DNA from: an uncultured Erysipelotrichaceae bacterium
GTDB taxonomy: Bacteria; Bacillota_I; Bacilli_A; Erysipelotrichales; Erysipelotrichaceae
DNA length: 44,314 nt
Direction of reading: 5' to 3'
NCBI GenBank assembly: GCA_934725085.1
Contig: CAKVAL010000009.1
Coordinates: 1 to 44,314 of the forward strand
The notes beneath the pieces were generated by a model. It ran no database searches, was not told where the DNA came from, and saw nothing but the letters and a program-made list of their open reading frames with translations. Made by a program: the position numbers and the translations under genes. Below are positions 34,679 through 43,011 of the stretch, one piece after another (within the stretch, counting starts at the first letter, position 1; each line of letters begins with the position of its first letter).

Positions 34679-35359
34679 TTATTTAATTCTTTCCTTTAAT
34701 GCATTCAAAGTAACTTCATAGCTATCTTCTTCGTACGGATAATCTATAGCTTTAAGATCTCTTTTTAAAAGCTTAGAAACAATATGATTCATTAAACATG
34801 GATTCTTAACCAAGATTGGACCAATAATATGAGTTCCATAGATGTTATCAAGATGATATCCTTCATACTTATTATCAACAAGATTGTTGTCCTTAAATAA
34901 ATAATCAAACAATTTAATATCTTCTTTTTCTTCAATATGAGAACATTTATTGATAAAGCCAACTATTTCTCCAATATCATCATTTTTAACGATCACATCA
35001 CCTGTATATCTTTTATCAGTTAATGTGGTTTTAATTGGTACGATATTTAAAGCTTTATGCTCATCAATCTTTTCACCCAACAGTTCCATTGCATTGCCAG
35101 TAAAGAAGATGATACCCTTTGACTCAATTAAGTTATCTTTACGTTTTAATAAATCATTTAACGCAACCATTTGATTCTTTTCAGTACCACTGCCACAATA
35201 GATGAAATCATATTGAGTAAAATCAATTTGATCACCAATTGTCTTTTTATCAACAATAACTTCTTCACCTTGGTCTTCTAAATGCTTAGCCAATACAATG
35301 ACATTACCATATTCACCATAAAGATTCATTAAATCATAGTATAAATGTAAAATCTTCAT
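34679..35359 (-). CDS. gatD: GatD-like glutamine amidotransferase subunit, atypical active site
   Basis: Partner of MurT in amidating D-Glu of lipid II. The 226-residue length and the CobB/CobQ amidotransferase fold fit: N-terminal HLYYDLMNLYGEYGNV, YCGSGTEKNQ (55-62) in place of GGGxDxxQ, and GTHIIGPILVKNP (175-187). However, the nucleophile elbow, ICGGYQ in Staphylococcus GatD as I recall it, reads FFTGNAMELLG (85-95) without Cys, and the HGP of the catalytic His reads IGP. It overlaps the murT stop (TAATG). Identity as GatD is secure from context; glutaminase activity is doubtful. Confidence 0.8.
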   Translation of the reverse strand: MKILHLYYDLMNLYGEYGNVIVLAKHLEDQGEEVIVDKKTIGDQIDFTQYDFIYCGSGTEKNQMVALNDLLKRKDNLIESKGIIFFTGNAMELLGEKIDEHKALNIVPIKTTLTDKRYTGDVIVKNDDIGEIVGFINKCSHIEEKEDIKLFDYLFKDNNLVDNKYEGYHLDNIYGTHIIGPILVKNPCLMNHIVSKLLKRDLKAIDYPYEEDSYEVTLNALKERIK

Positions 35360-36681
35360 TATTTAAGCACCTCCACCCTATTCAACAACTTATGTTGATC
35401 AGAGAAACAAGTAATCGCATAAATATGACCAATTGTATTGTTCTTTAGATAATTAACAGCTGTTTCAATATCCTTTTCTAGATATACCTTATTAAAGTCA
35501 ATACCAGCATATAAGAATCTTTCAGCAACATCACTGGCATATCTACCAGTCAAGACAATCTTCTTGATATTAAGACTATTCAATAATTCAAAATCAATAT
35601 CCCATAACCAAGATGTTTCGCTAGTAAAATATTTTCTAGAAATCGCATCAACCATCACGAATGCTGTGACATCTTTCTTATAATTAGCTGCCACTCTTAA
35701 AGATTGATCATAAGAAATAGAATTTTCATGCTTAGAAGTTAATAAAGTTCCATAATTATTGCCAACCTTAAATTCAACTACACGACCATTCTTAAGAATA
35801 TAGTTATTTAGTGTATCTACAATAATTTTAGAATCTACTCCTAATTCTCTACAAATTGAGTAACAAGCTAAGATATTATAGGCATTATAGATACTCTTTA
35901 AAGCTAATGAAATTTTATATTCACTATCAATTATTAAGTAGCCTTCATCTAAATTTACATCGGTAATGTGATACTTAGGTTCATGACGCTTATAATCACA
36001 AACCGTACACTTATAAGAACCAATATGGCCATAATGATGATAGTCATAAACTAATTTATTCTTACATTTAGGGCAATACTTGCCATCATCATAGACACTA
36101 GTATTCTCTTTAGTTGAATCCTTATATTTGTCAATGCCAAAATAGATATCATCATTATCACCAAAGGCATTAACCAAAGGATCATCACTATTTAATAATA
36201 ACTTGCAACCATCATGGATACTGTCCTTGATAATATCAAACATCCACTCTGGATGACCATTTCTAGTCATTTGATCACGATAAAGATTAGTAATTACATA
36301 ATAAGTTGGCACAAAATGCTTAAAAGTATGTCTTGCATATCTTTCATCAGACTCAAGTAAGACAACATCCTTCTTAACATTGCCCTTTAAGTCAGCATTA
36401 TCAAGAATAAAAGTTGTAACACCCTCTATTTGATTTGAACCTTCACCATTATAGGCAACTGATAAGCCACTCTTATCAAGTACTGCTTTAATCATCTCAA
36501 CCGTACTTGTCTTACCATTGGAACCAGTTACCGCGATAACATATTTAGGTAATTTCACTTCACTCAAGATATTAGGATCAATCTTTAAAGCTATCTTTCC
36601 TGGTAAGCTAGAGCCCTTGCCAACTAATTTGCCAATTACCCTTACAATCTTACAAACAATTATCGCCAATACTTTTTTCAT
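35359..36681 (-). CDS. murT: Lipid II isoglutaminyl synthase subunit MurT
   Basis: Mur-ligase-like ATPase that activates D-Glu of lipid II for amidation. 440 residues: N-terminal hydrophobic helix, P-loop VTGSNGKTST (51-60), a four-Cys zinc ribbon inserted in the middle domain (C203, C206, C225, C228) and the C-terminal DUF1727-type domain. The zinc ribbon is a hallmark of MurT. Located four bases after metG and overlapping gatD. Confidence 0.93.
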   Translation of the reverse strand: MKKVLAIIVCKIVRVIGKLVGKGSSLPGKIALKIDPNILSEVKLPKYVIAVTGSNGKTSTVEMIKAVLDKSGLSVAYNGEGSNQIEGVTTFILDNADLKGNVKKDVVLLESDERYARHTFKHFVPTYYVITNLYRDQMTRNGHPEWMFDIIKDSIHDGCKLLLNSDDPLVNAFGDNDDIYFGIDKYKDSTKENTSVYDDGKYCPKCKNKLVYDYHHYGHIGSYKCTVCDYKRHEPKYHITDVNLDEGYLIIDSEYKISLALKSIYNAYNILACYSICRELGVDSKIIVDTLNNYILKNGRVVEFKVGNNYGTLLTSKHENSISYDQSLRVAANYKKDVTAFVMVDAISRKYFTSETSWLWDIDFELLNSLNIKKIVLTGRYASDVAERFLYAGIDFNKVYLEKDIETAVNYLKNNTIGHIYAITCFSDQHKLLNRVEVLK

Positions 36682-36685
36682 AAGC

Positions 36686-38569
36686 TTAAGATAATTTACT
36701 ACCAGCAGGTAAAGAAGAAGTAACTACTTCAATCTTTCCTTCATTCTCAGCACAGATAATCATACCCTGTGACTCTACACCTCTGATTTTTACAGGCTTT
36801 AAGTTAGCTAAAACAACTACCTTCTTACCTACAAATTCCTTTGGATCAACATGTTCTGCGATACCAGAAACGATTTGTCTCACTTCACCACCAATATCGA
36901 CCTTAGACACTAATAACTTATCAGCCTTCTCATGTTTCTTTGATTCCAACACTTCACCAACTACCATCTCCATCTTAGCGAAGTCATCAATATTGATTTC
37001 AGGCAAATGTTCAATTTCCTTCTCCTCAAGCTTTTCCTTCAATTCCTTTTCATCAATTCTTGCGAATAAAATTTCAGGCTTTTCAGTAACTTGATAACTT
37101 TCAACATAACCAATTGTATTATTTTCAAATGATGCATCATTCACATTAATTTGTTCGTAAATCTTCTTAGAAGTAGCTGGAATAAAGGCTTCTAATTCAA
37201 TTGCACATAGTCTAATACCATCCAAGATCACATATAAAACATCATTTAAACGAGACTTATCTTCAAGCTTAGCCAACTTCCAAGGCTCAGTTTCATCAAT
37301 ATACTTATTTAAACGATTTAATCTAGAAAAAATATCAGCCAATGCCGCTGGTGCATTTAAACTTTCTAACTTCTCATCAACATCCTTATCCATACTATTT
37401 AGATAATTAATCACTTCATTATCTAATTCAGTAATATTAGAAATCTTAGATACCTTACCACCAAAGTATTTATTAGCCATTGAAATAGTACGATTTACTA
37501 GATTACCCAAAACATTACACAAGTCACTATTACGTCTTTCAACCATTAATAATTCCGAGAAATTGCCATCTGAACCAAATGGTACTTCACTTAATAAGAA
37601 ATATCTAATAGTATCTACACCATAGTCTTCGATAAATAAACGTGGATCCTTAAAGTTACCCTTAGACTTACTAATCTTATCACCACCCATAGTCAACCAA
37701 CCATGGCCATATACCTTCTTGGGCAAAGGTAAACCTAAGGCAATCAACATAATAGGCCAAATGATTGTATGGAATCTAAAAATTTCCTTACCAACCAAAT
37801 GTAAATCAGCTGGCCAATATTTTTCAAATAAAGACTCATCATCTGTTTTATAGCCTAGAGCACTAATATAGTTTGTCAAGGCATCAACCCAAACATAAAC
37901 TGTTTGTTCAGGATCAAATGTTACTGGAATACCCCACTTAACAGAAGATCTAGATACACATAAGTCCTTTAGACCTGGCTTTAAGAAATTGTTATACATT
38001 TCGTTATATCTAGTAACTGGTTGCATCAAGTCCTTATGACCCTCTAGGTATTCTTCCAATTGTTTTTGATACTTAGATAGTTTTAAGAAATAAGCATTTT
38101 CTTTAGTTAACTTAACTTCTCTACCACAATCAGGACACTTGCCATCCTTTAATTGAGACTCAGTCCAGAAAGACTCGCAAGGTGTACAATACCAACCCTC
38201 ATAAGTTCCCTTATAGATATCACCTTGGTCATATAGCTGTTTAAATACTTTTTGAACACACTCAACATGTTCAGGATCGGTTGTTCTAATGAATTTGTTG
38301 TATGAAATGTCTAAAGACTTCCATAAATCCTTGGCATTATCGATGATTGGATCAACAAACTCCTTAGGTGTGCAGCCCTTTTTCTTAGCTCTTTCTTCAA
38401 TCTTTTGACCATGTTCATCTGAACCAGTTAAAAAGAAAACATCATAGCCCTTAAGTCTCTTATAACGAGCTAGTGCATCGGCAATTACTGTTGTATAACA
38501 GTGTCCAATGTGGAAATTATCACTTGGATAATAAATTGGCGTTGTAATGTAATAAGTATTCTTTCCCAC
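36686..38569 (-). CDS. metG: Methionyl-tRNA synthetase
   Basis: Charges tRNA-Met. About 627 residues: catalytic core with YYPSDNFHIGHCYT (HIGH), a zinc knuckle CTPCESF ... CPDCGRE, DKISKSKGN (KMSKS loop), anticodon domain, and a C-terminal tRNA-binding OB domain (FAKMEMVVGEVLESKKHEKADKL). The start is taken as the GTG at 38569, which has GGAGG seven bases upstream and begins the conserved GKNTYYITTPIYY; an upstream ATG at 38605 lies in the T-box terminator. A T-box leader controls expression. Confidence 0.94.
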   Translation of the reverse strand: MGKNTYYITTPIYYPSDNFHIGHCYTTVIADALARYKRLKGYDVFFLTGSDEHGQKIEERAKKKGCTPKEFVDPIIDNAKDLWKSLDISYNKFIRTTDPEHVECVQKVFKQLYDQGDIYKGTYEGWYCTPCESFWTESQLKDGKCPDCGREVKLTKENAYFLKLSKYQKQLEEYLEGHKDLMQPVTRYNEMYNNFLKPGLKDLCVSRSSVKWGIPVTFDPEQTVYVWVDALTNYISALGYKTDDESLFEKYWPADLHLVGKEIFRFHTIIWPIMLIALGLPLPKKVYGHGWLTMGGDKISKSKGNFKDPRLFIEDYGVDTIRYFLLSEVPFGSDGNFSELLMVERRNSDLCNVLGNLVNRTISMANKYFGGKVSKISNITELDNEVINYLNSMDKDVDEKLESLNAPAALADIFSRLNRLNKYIDETEPWKLAKLEDKSRLNDVLYVILDGIRLCAIELEAFIPATSKKIYEQINVNDASFENNTIGYVESYQVTEKPEILFARIDEKELKEKLEEKEIEHLPEINIDDFAKMEMVVGEVLESKKHEKADKLLVSKVDIGGEVRQIVSGIAEHVDPKEFVGKKVVVLANLKPVKIRGVESQGMIICAENEGKIEVVTSSLPAGSKLS

Positions 38570-38579
38570 AAAAATTCCT

Positions 38580-38785
38580 CCAATAAAATAAAAAAGGTGA
38601 CACAAGGGCGCAACATGCGCGGTACCACCTTACTTCTAACTTAAGCTTTTAACGCAAGCATACGTTTGACCCTACATATCGAACCAAATGTTTAAGACCC
38701 ATCTTCATTGTTTACCAAATACCTTTTTACACCAAACAAAGGTTCTCTATAATTTATTAAACAATTACTCTGTCTATCGTAACAC
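38580..38785 (-). promoter_or_regulatory. T-box riboswitch of metG
   Basis: The minus strand contains the T-box consensus AAGGTGGTACCGCG (38633-38620 region), followed by a terminator helix in which GGTG pairs with CACC before TTTTTTATTTT. Upstream, GAACC (38745-38741) pairs with GGTTC (38685-38681), closing a stem I in which Met codons (ATG) are present in the 3' side. Uncharged tRNA-Met should stabilise the antiterminator. Specificity is inferred from the gene; the exact specifier triplet was not fixed. Confidence 0.88.
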
Positions 38786-38789
38786 CACA

Positions 38790-38795
38790 ATTATA
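38790..38795 (-). promoter_or_regulatory. -10 box of metG inside the end of the pilus operon
   Basis: TATAAT on the minus strand, two bases after the stop codon of the 35-residue pilin-like gene. The -35 would lie in that gene. No terminator separates the pilus operon from the metG leader, so read-through transcripts would meet the T-box. Confidence 0.45.
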
Positions 38796-38797
38796 CA

Positions 38798-38905
38798 CTA
38801 AATTGTTAAAAACATCTTAGTCACCATCAACATTAGCTCAACAAATATCGACATTATCACTATATCAAGTACAGTTGATAAATATTCATCAATAAGTTCC
38901 CTCAT
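38798..38905 (-). CDS. 35-residue pilin-like membrane peptide
   Basis: Read from the ATG at 38905: MRELIDEYLSTVLDIVIMSI, then a hydrophobic stretch ending in MFLTI and TAG. The ATG overlaps the stop of the preceding gene (ATGA). It shares the N-terminal pattern M-R-x-L-I-D-E-Y with four other proteins of this operon and is essentially only that motif plus one membrane helix. Could be a minor pilin or an inner-membrane helper. The strongest evidence is the shared motif and the coupled start. Confidence 0.55.
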   Translation of the reverse strand: MRELIDEYLSTVLDIVIMSIFVELMLMVTKMFLTI

Positions 38906-39228
38906 TTTGCATACCCTTTAAACTGACCATTTATCTTTCTGTTAAATAAAGGTAAATTAATCTGGTAATTTAAAGTAATTAAGAAATCTCTCCTACTTTT
39001 TACAGACGAAAGTTCTTTACAATCAAAGGACCAATTCTTAAGCTCTTCTTGATTGATTAAATCATTCAAATTATAGGTATAATATGATGATTCAAATTTC
39101 TCGATACCAGCACTATGAATTAGTCTAGCATTCATCATTTGAGAACCAATTGAAATAATACTTGTAAAGACAAAGACTAGTATCATCGTAATAATCATCG
39201 TGGTCATATATTCAAAAATGTTTTTCAT
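38902..39228 (-). CDS. Pilin-like/TadE-like protein with N-terminal EY motif
   Basis: A 108-residue protein starting MKNIFEYMTTMIITMILVFV, a membrane helix right behind the EY motif, and an extracytoplasmic domain of about 75 residues (ends INGQFKGYAK). This is the shape of TadE/TadF pseudopilins, but without a leader peptide before the motif. It begins inside the stop of the preceding gene (ATGA) and is followed by the 35-residue gene in the same way. Confidence 0.65.
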   Translation of the reverse strand: MKNIFEYMTTMIITMILVFVFTSIISIGSQMMNARLIHSAGIEKFESSYYTYNLNDLINQEELKNWSFDCKELSSVKSRRDFLITLNYQINLPLFNRKINGQFKGYAK

Positions 39229-39641
39229 TCACTCGCTTTTTCCCTTTCATCGACAACAATTAATTTAGCCTTAATGGCTTTTGTCTCACCATTGTAATTT
39301 AATTGATAAGTTATTTCCTTCTCACCAACTTCACTACTATCGAATCCAATTACCGTAATATAGTCTTTAATATCCTCACCTTTTGAGTTATAAGCCTCTA
39401 CCCTATCTTTATATTCCAATTTTTCATTTATTTGTACTAATAAATCTTTACCATTAAATGATGCTATTGCTACCGGACTTATTTCACTCTCTATATAAAC
39501 AGGTTTAAATGATTCATCAATAAAGTCCATATTCATACCAATTAGGTCACTTAAAAGTGAAGATATAAAGACAGAAAATACAATAATGGAAATAAAGGCT
39601 GTAAAGATCGCTTCAGCATATTCATCAAATATAGTTCTCAT
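39225..39641 (-). CDS. Pilin-like protein with N-terminal DEY motif and beta domain
   Basis: About 138 residues: MRTIFDEYAEAIFTAFISII plus helix, then an exposed domain that looks like an immunoglobulin-like or Big-type beta fold in its last 80 residues (DLLVQINEKLEYKDRVEA ... YQLNYNGETKAIKAKLIVVD). Start at 39641 overlaps the stop of the 44-residue gene and has GAGG upstream; the frame runs on seven codons to a TTG but without the motif position. Probably a minor pilin or the linker to the surface protein. Confidence 0.65.
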   Translation of the reverse strand: MRTIFDEYAEAIFTAFISIIVFSVFISSLLSDLIGMNMDFIDESFKPVYIESEISPVAIASFNGKDLLVQINEKLEYKDRVEAYNSKGEDIKDYITVIGFDSSEVGEKEITYQLNYNGETKAIKAKLIVVDEREKASE

Positions 39642-39772
39642 GACATTAACCTCTTTAGCCAAAGAATAAAGAAATCGCTTATATCTAATTTTGTCATAAA
39701 AATATCGATGACAATAATGCTACAAGTAGCCGCTAACACACTTAAGCCTAGTTCATTAAATAATCTACGCAT
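39638..39772 (-). CDS. 44-residue pilin-like membrane peptide
   Basis: From the ATG at 39772: MRRLFNELGLSVLAATCSII and on to KRLMS. It has the same N-terminal pattern (M-R-x-L-F-x-E-L-G) and one membrane helix, with a short charged tail. AGGA precedes the ATG, an in-frame TAG four codons upstream rules out a leader, and the TGA overlaps the next ATG. Good candidate for a real gene overlooked because of size. Confidence 0.6.
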   Translation of the reverse strand: MRRLFNELGLSVLAATCSIIVIDIFMTKLDISDFFILWLKRLMS

Positions 39773-39774
39773 AA

Positions 39775-41115
39775 TCACTTCCTATAGGCGTTGAACAAAA
39801 CATCCACATAATCTTTGGTCCTCCAAATTGACTTGTTATCTAAGCTATCTTTAAATTCTTCTGAAATATAGCGTGAATATATTTTTAATCCCGAATCATA
39901 ATTTTCTATTTCTTGACCCTTATCTAAAATATAAAATCTTCTAGTTATTTCTGCTCTTATATTTCCTGAATTCAAGACATAAAAAGTAACATCAATATAG
40001 CCTGCATTTGATAAATCTAAACTATTAGGATTATTTACGGTATAGTTGGCATTATAGACGATCTTCTCAATCTTTATATCGTCACTGATATCCCCATCTA
40101 ATTCATCTCTTGCGCTACCATTAACTCTTTCAATTAATTCCCTAATAGGTAATTTTTTATCTTCTCTATCAAAGTATGTGTATGAGATATACAAAGTTGG
40201 AGGTTTTCTCTTATATGTAGCCTTTAAGCTAATATCTCCATAAGTTCCTTTTTCAATTTTGCTTACTATATTCCCCTTACTGTCGACAAAGCCAAGAAAA
40301 TCATAGCCAGTTTTATTCGCACCAGGAAGTATTACTTCATCAAAGACGGTATATGTATAAACAGGACTACCCACAAAAGTACCACCATCTAAATCGTAAT
40401 TAATTCGATAACTCAAAGGATGACTATAGACAGTTCTTTCAACTGGAATTTCAGGATTTTCTCCATATATACGCTTATAAGGCTTTTCAAAACGCCAATC
40501 AGTCGGCTCACTCCACTTAGTAACATAAGAATAAAACGTAGCCGTAGTAGTAATCCAAGTTCCTACAATCATCGTTCGATTACGACCGCCACCAGAACTA
40601 TCAGACATTTTTAATTCCATATAACGACAAGAATGATTCAAAGAAGGTGCCCAGTTTTTAAGTACGTCATGTGTACCAACAGAGCCAATCTTTCTTCCAT
40701 CACAATATAACTGCATAGGTGGTGCTTGATAATTATCATCATAACCACCACGATAAGTATCTACATCTATATACGCATAAGTAACATTAGCCTTATAACC
40801 AAAGTCCCAAGTATATAAACTTTTAGCATTAACATCACTCCAAACTCTTTTAGTCCCATCAAACGCATAGTGCTTAATATCCTGTCCTATTACTTTATAG
40901 TCCTTAGTAAAAGAAGAAGGATTTTCAGTAGATAATGGTGACCATTCAATAGGCAATTTGTGCCCATATTGAATGGCCGATACTTCATTAGGACTACCTG
41001 TTGGTTTTTCACTCCACTCACTATAACCAGGCAACATATTTTCAGCTTTAATATTAAGGGGAATAACAATTAAACATAAGATGCTTATCAACAATATTTT
41101 TAATACTCTAGCCAT
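39775..41115 (-). CDS. Secreted surface protein with InlB-type repeat, pilus-associated
   Basis: About 446 residues with a signal peptide (MARVLKILLISILCLIVIPL, cut near KAEN). The middle (about residues 255-310) is a Listeria-Bacteroides/InlB B repeat: YRINYDLDGGTFVGSPVYTY, GYDFLGFVDSKGN, LKATYKRK. The N-terminal 240 residues are rich in Trp and Tyr and unknown. There is no LPXTG and no C-terminal membrane anchor, so it may be held by the pilus. Start at 41115 overlaps the preceding gene by eight bases. Candidate adhesin or tip protein of the Tad-like apparatus. Confidence 0.65.
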   Translation of the reverse strand: MARVLKILLISILCLIVIPLNIKAENMLPGYSEWSEKPTGSPNEVSAIQYGHKLPIEWSPLSTENPSSFTKDYKVIGQDIKHYAFDGTKRVWSDVNAKSLYTWDFGYKANVTYAYIDVDTYRGGYDDNYQAPPMQLYCDGRKIGSVGTHDVLKNWAPSLNHSCRYMELKMSDSSGGGRNRTMIVGTWITTTATFYSYVTKWSEPTDWRFEKPYKRIYGENPEIPVERTVYSHPLSYRINYDLDGGTFVGSPVYTYTVFDEVILPGANKTGYDFLGFVDSKGNIVSKIEKGTYGDISLKATYKRKPPTLYISYTYFDREDKKLPIRELIERVNGSARDELDGDISDDIKIEKIVYNANYTVNNPNSLDLSNAGYIDVTFYVLNSGNIRAEITRRFYILDKGQEIENYDSGLKIYSRYISEEFKDSLDNKSIWRTKDYVDVLFNAYRK

Positions 41116-41521
41116 TATCACACACCACATCTATCACATTAATCATCTTCTTCGTAATTGTTTTATCTTGGCCTAAAAAGTTCTTATACTCATGAGAAAT
41201 AATTACACATAACAAGCCTTTATAAACATCACTATAACCACTAATTGAATAGGTTCCATCACTGTTAACCAAGATCATAAAATTATCTTTAAATAATTTT
41301 AAATATTCTTCATTGGAACCAATTTTCATCCTTGAATTGTTAGTATTATAGTAAATATCCTCAATATTCTCTTGCATAACAACTTGAGTATTAGCCATAG
41401 CCAAATGACTTGCCTTATTGAGTTCATCTAAGCGTACATTGTAGTCAAGAAGATGCATGAGTATTAGACACACACAAAGTCCAATAACCGTTAAACTCAT
41501 AGCTCTGACTAGAACTTTCAT
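41108..41521 (-). CDS. TadE/TadF-like pseudopilin candidate
   Basis: A 137-residue protein with one N-terminal membrane helix (residues of about 8-24) and an extracytoplasmic domain with two late Cys (GLLCVIISHEY, VIDVVCDNG). Size and topology match TadE-like proteins, and its position after TadB/C agrees. It lacks the shared F-x-E-Y start of its neighbours. The ATG overlaps the stop of the TadB/C gene. Confidence 0.6.
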   Translation of the reverse strand: MKVLVRAMSLTVIGLCVCLILMHLLDYNVRLDELNKASHLAMANTQVVMQENIEDIYYNTNNSRMKIGSNEEYLKLFKDNFMILVNSDGTYSISGYSDVYKGLLCVIISHEYKNFLGQDKTITKKMINVIDVVCDNG

Positions 41522-43011
41522 ATGTTGACATTACTCCCAATAGCGCTCATCATATAAGCAAACATCGCAAACATTGACACCAACATTTCAGTCGAAAATA
41601 GTGCAATAGGAAGATAACCAATAGCCTCTATAGCTCCAATAGAATCCTCGTTCTTAAGACGCTCAGCCTTATCCAACATCTGTTGATTTCGATCAATTAA
41701 GTTAGAAACACGATCCTTAATTTCATCCTTACCAACATTAGATATCGCATACAAGACTTTCATACTAGACCTAGCATCCTCTAAATCAAAATCACTTAAG
41801 AATTCACCATAAGGTTTAATCGAAGTAGGGTCTTTTTTAGCCTTTTGTAAAAAATCTTTTATCTCAGTTCTTAAAGGATAAGAAGCCATATTTTGAGAAT
41901 TCTCAATCGCATTCAAGACCGTTAAACTATTTAAAGTAAGAGATATTTCTCTTAACCAAATAGGAAATTCAATCATCAAAGCTTTAGTAAGCTCTTTATA
42001 TATTTTTTTATATTTAAATGATTTCTTAAAAAGAACCACTATCCCTAACATAAATGGCAAGAAAGCATATTGAATGTTAAAGTTTAAATATACATAGGCC
42101 GTAGAAACCATGCATAATATAAACAAGGTAACATCAATTACATTCAATTTCTTTTTGCCTTCTTTAAACGCAAGATATTCTTCTTTAAGCTTCTCATCCT
42201 TTGAATAATTCAAATCCTCAATCAGCCATTCACCATTAAGCTTAGTTAATACAATTGTCATCGTAATCAAAATTGATGCGATAAATACTAGTGTCGATAT
42301 TTGATAAATAGGCGAATGTGTAAAACCATTAAAGTATTCATTTGAAACATAAATATAGACAAAGACACAATTCATCAACAAAGTAGTACCACATAAGATT
42401 AATAATTTAATTCTTCGATTCTTCAGCTCCTTTTGAAACGTAAATACACGCTTAAGCCAATTTTCAATATCTATATACATGTTCTCACAAACACTAGAGA
42501 ATGACACTGAGTTACTTGATTCAATACTTAACATAATCTTGTGAACGGACTTGACTCTTGAATTAGGGAATTCTTTTTCTATAATCTTTAATGAATTCTC
42601 AAATATTTCAGGATCATTATTAGTATTATCCAAATAGTCTATCGCCCTTTTAACAACATCCCTCATTGCACCAGAAGTCAACGAAAATAATTCACCAAGT
42701 GTAAAACGTATCTTTGTCTTTTGAGTAAATATTGGAATCACATTACTCAAATAATCACTTAACATCTCAAATCTTTCAATACTATACGATTGATAGAACC
42801 AGGCTTTAATCATAAAAGGGATTAAAATTAAGGTGATAAGAATCAGTACTAATATATAGGATAATTGAAGTCTTGATAAACAAGCGATGGTAAAGATCGT
42901 TGTTAAAATTAATACGACCTCAATAAGAAAATCTTTAGTCGAATAAGAATAACCATACTTATTAATCTGTGTTTTTATGTTCTTAATACTATAATTTTTA
43001 ATTAAATTCAT
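41518..43011 (-). CDS. TadB/TadC-like platform protein (single, large)
   Basis: About 497 residues with hydrophobic segments near residues 30-68, 200-250, 287-330 and 465-490. The two cytoplasmic regions between them resemble T2SF domains (LTLNSLTVLNAIENSQNMAS, then LIDRNQQMLDKAERLKNE). Tad systems normally have two separate proteins, TadB and TadC; only one is seen here. ATG at 43011 with AAAGGGTG six bases upstream; overlaps the ATPase gene by 14 bases. Confidence 0.7.
   Translation of the reverse strand: MNLIKNYSIKNIKTQINKYGYSYSTKDFLIEVVLILTTIFTIACLSRLQLSYILVLILITLILIPFMIKAWFYQSYSIERFEMLSDYLSNVIPIFTQKTKIRFTLGELFSLTSGAMRDVVKRAIDYLDNTNNDPEIFENSLKIIEKEFPNSRVKSVHKIMLSIESSNSVSFSSVCENMYIDIENWLKRVFTFQKELKNRRIKLLILCGTTLLMNCVFVYIYVSNEYFNGFTHSPIYQISTLVFIASILITMTIVLTKLNGEWLIEDLNYSKDEKLKEEYLAFKEGKKKLNVIDVTLFILCMVSTAYVYLNFNIQYAFLPFMLGIVVLFKKSFKYKKIYKELTKALMIEFPIWLREISLTLNSLTVLNAIENSQNMASYPLRTEIKDFLQKAKKDPTSIKPYGEFLSDFDLEDARSSMKVLYAISNVGKDEIKDRVSNLIDRNQQMLDKAERLKNEDSIGAIEAIGYLPIALFSTEMLVSMFAMFAYMMSAIGSNVNI

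Noticed and set aside
38570..38605. ATG at 38605 as the metG start.
   Set aside because: It lies in the T-box terminator region, lacks a ribosome site and adds 12 unconserved residues; the GTG at 38569 has GGAGG.
41518..43011. Frameshift or fusion joining TadB and TadC.
   Set aside because: The frame is continuous and the length allows just one platform-type protein with both cytoplasmic regions; no duplicated full domain is visible.
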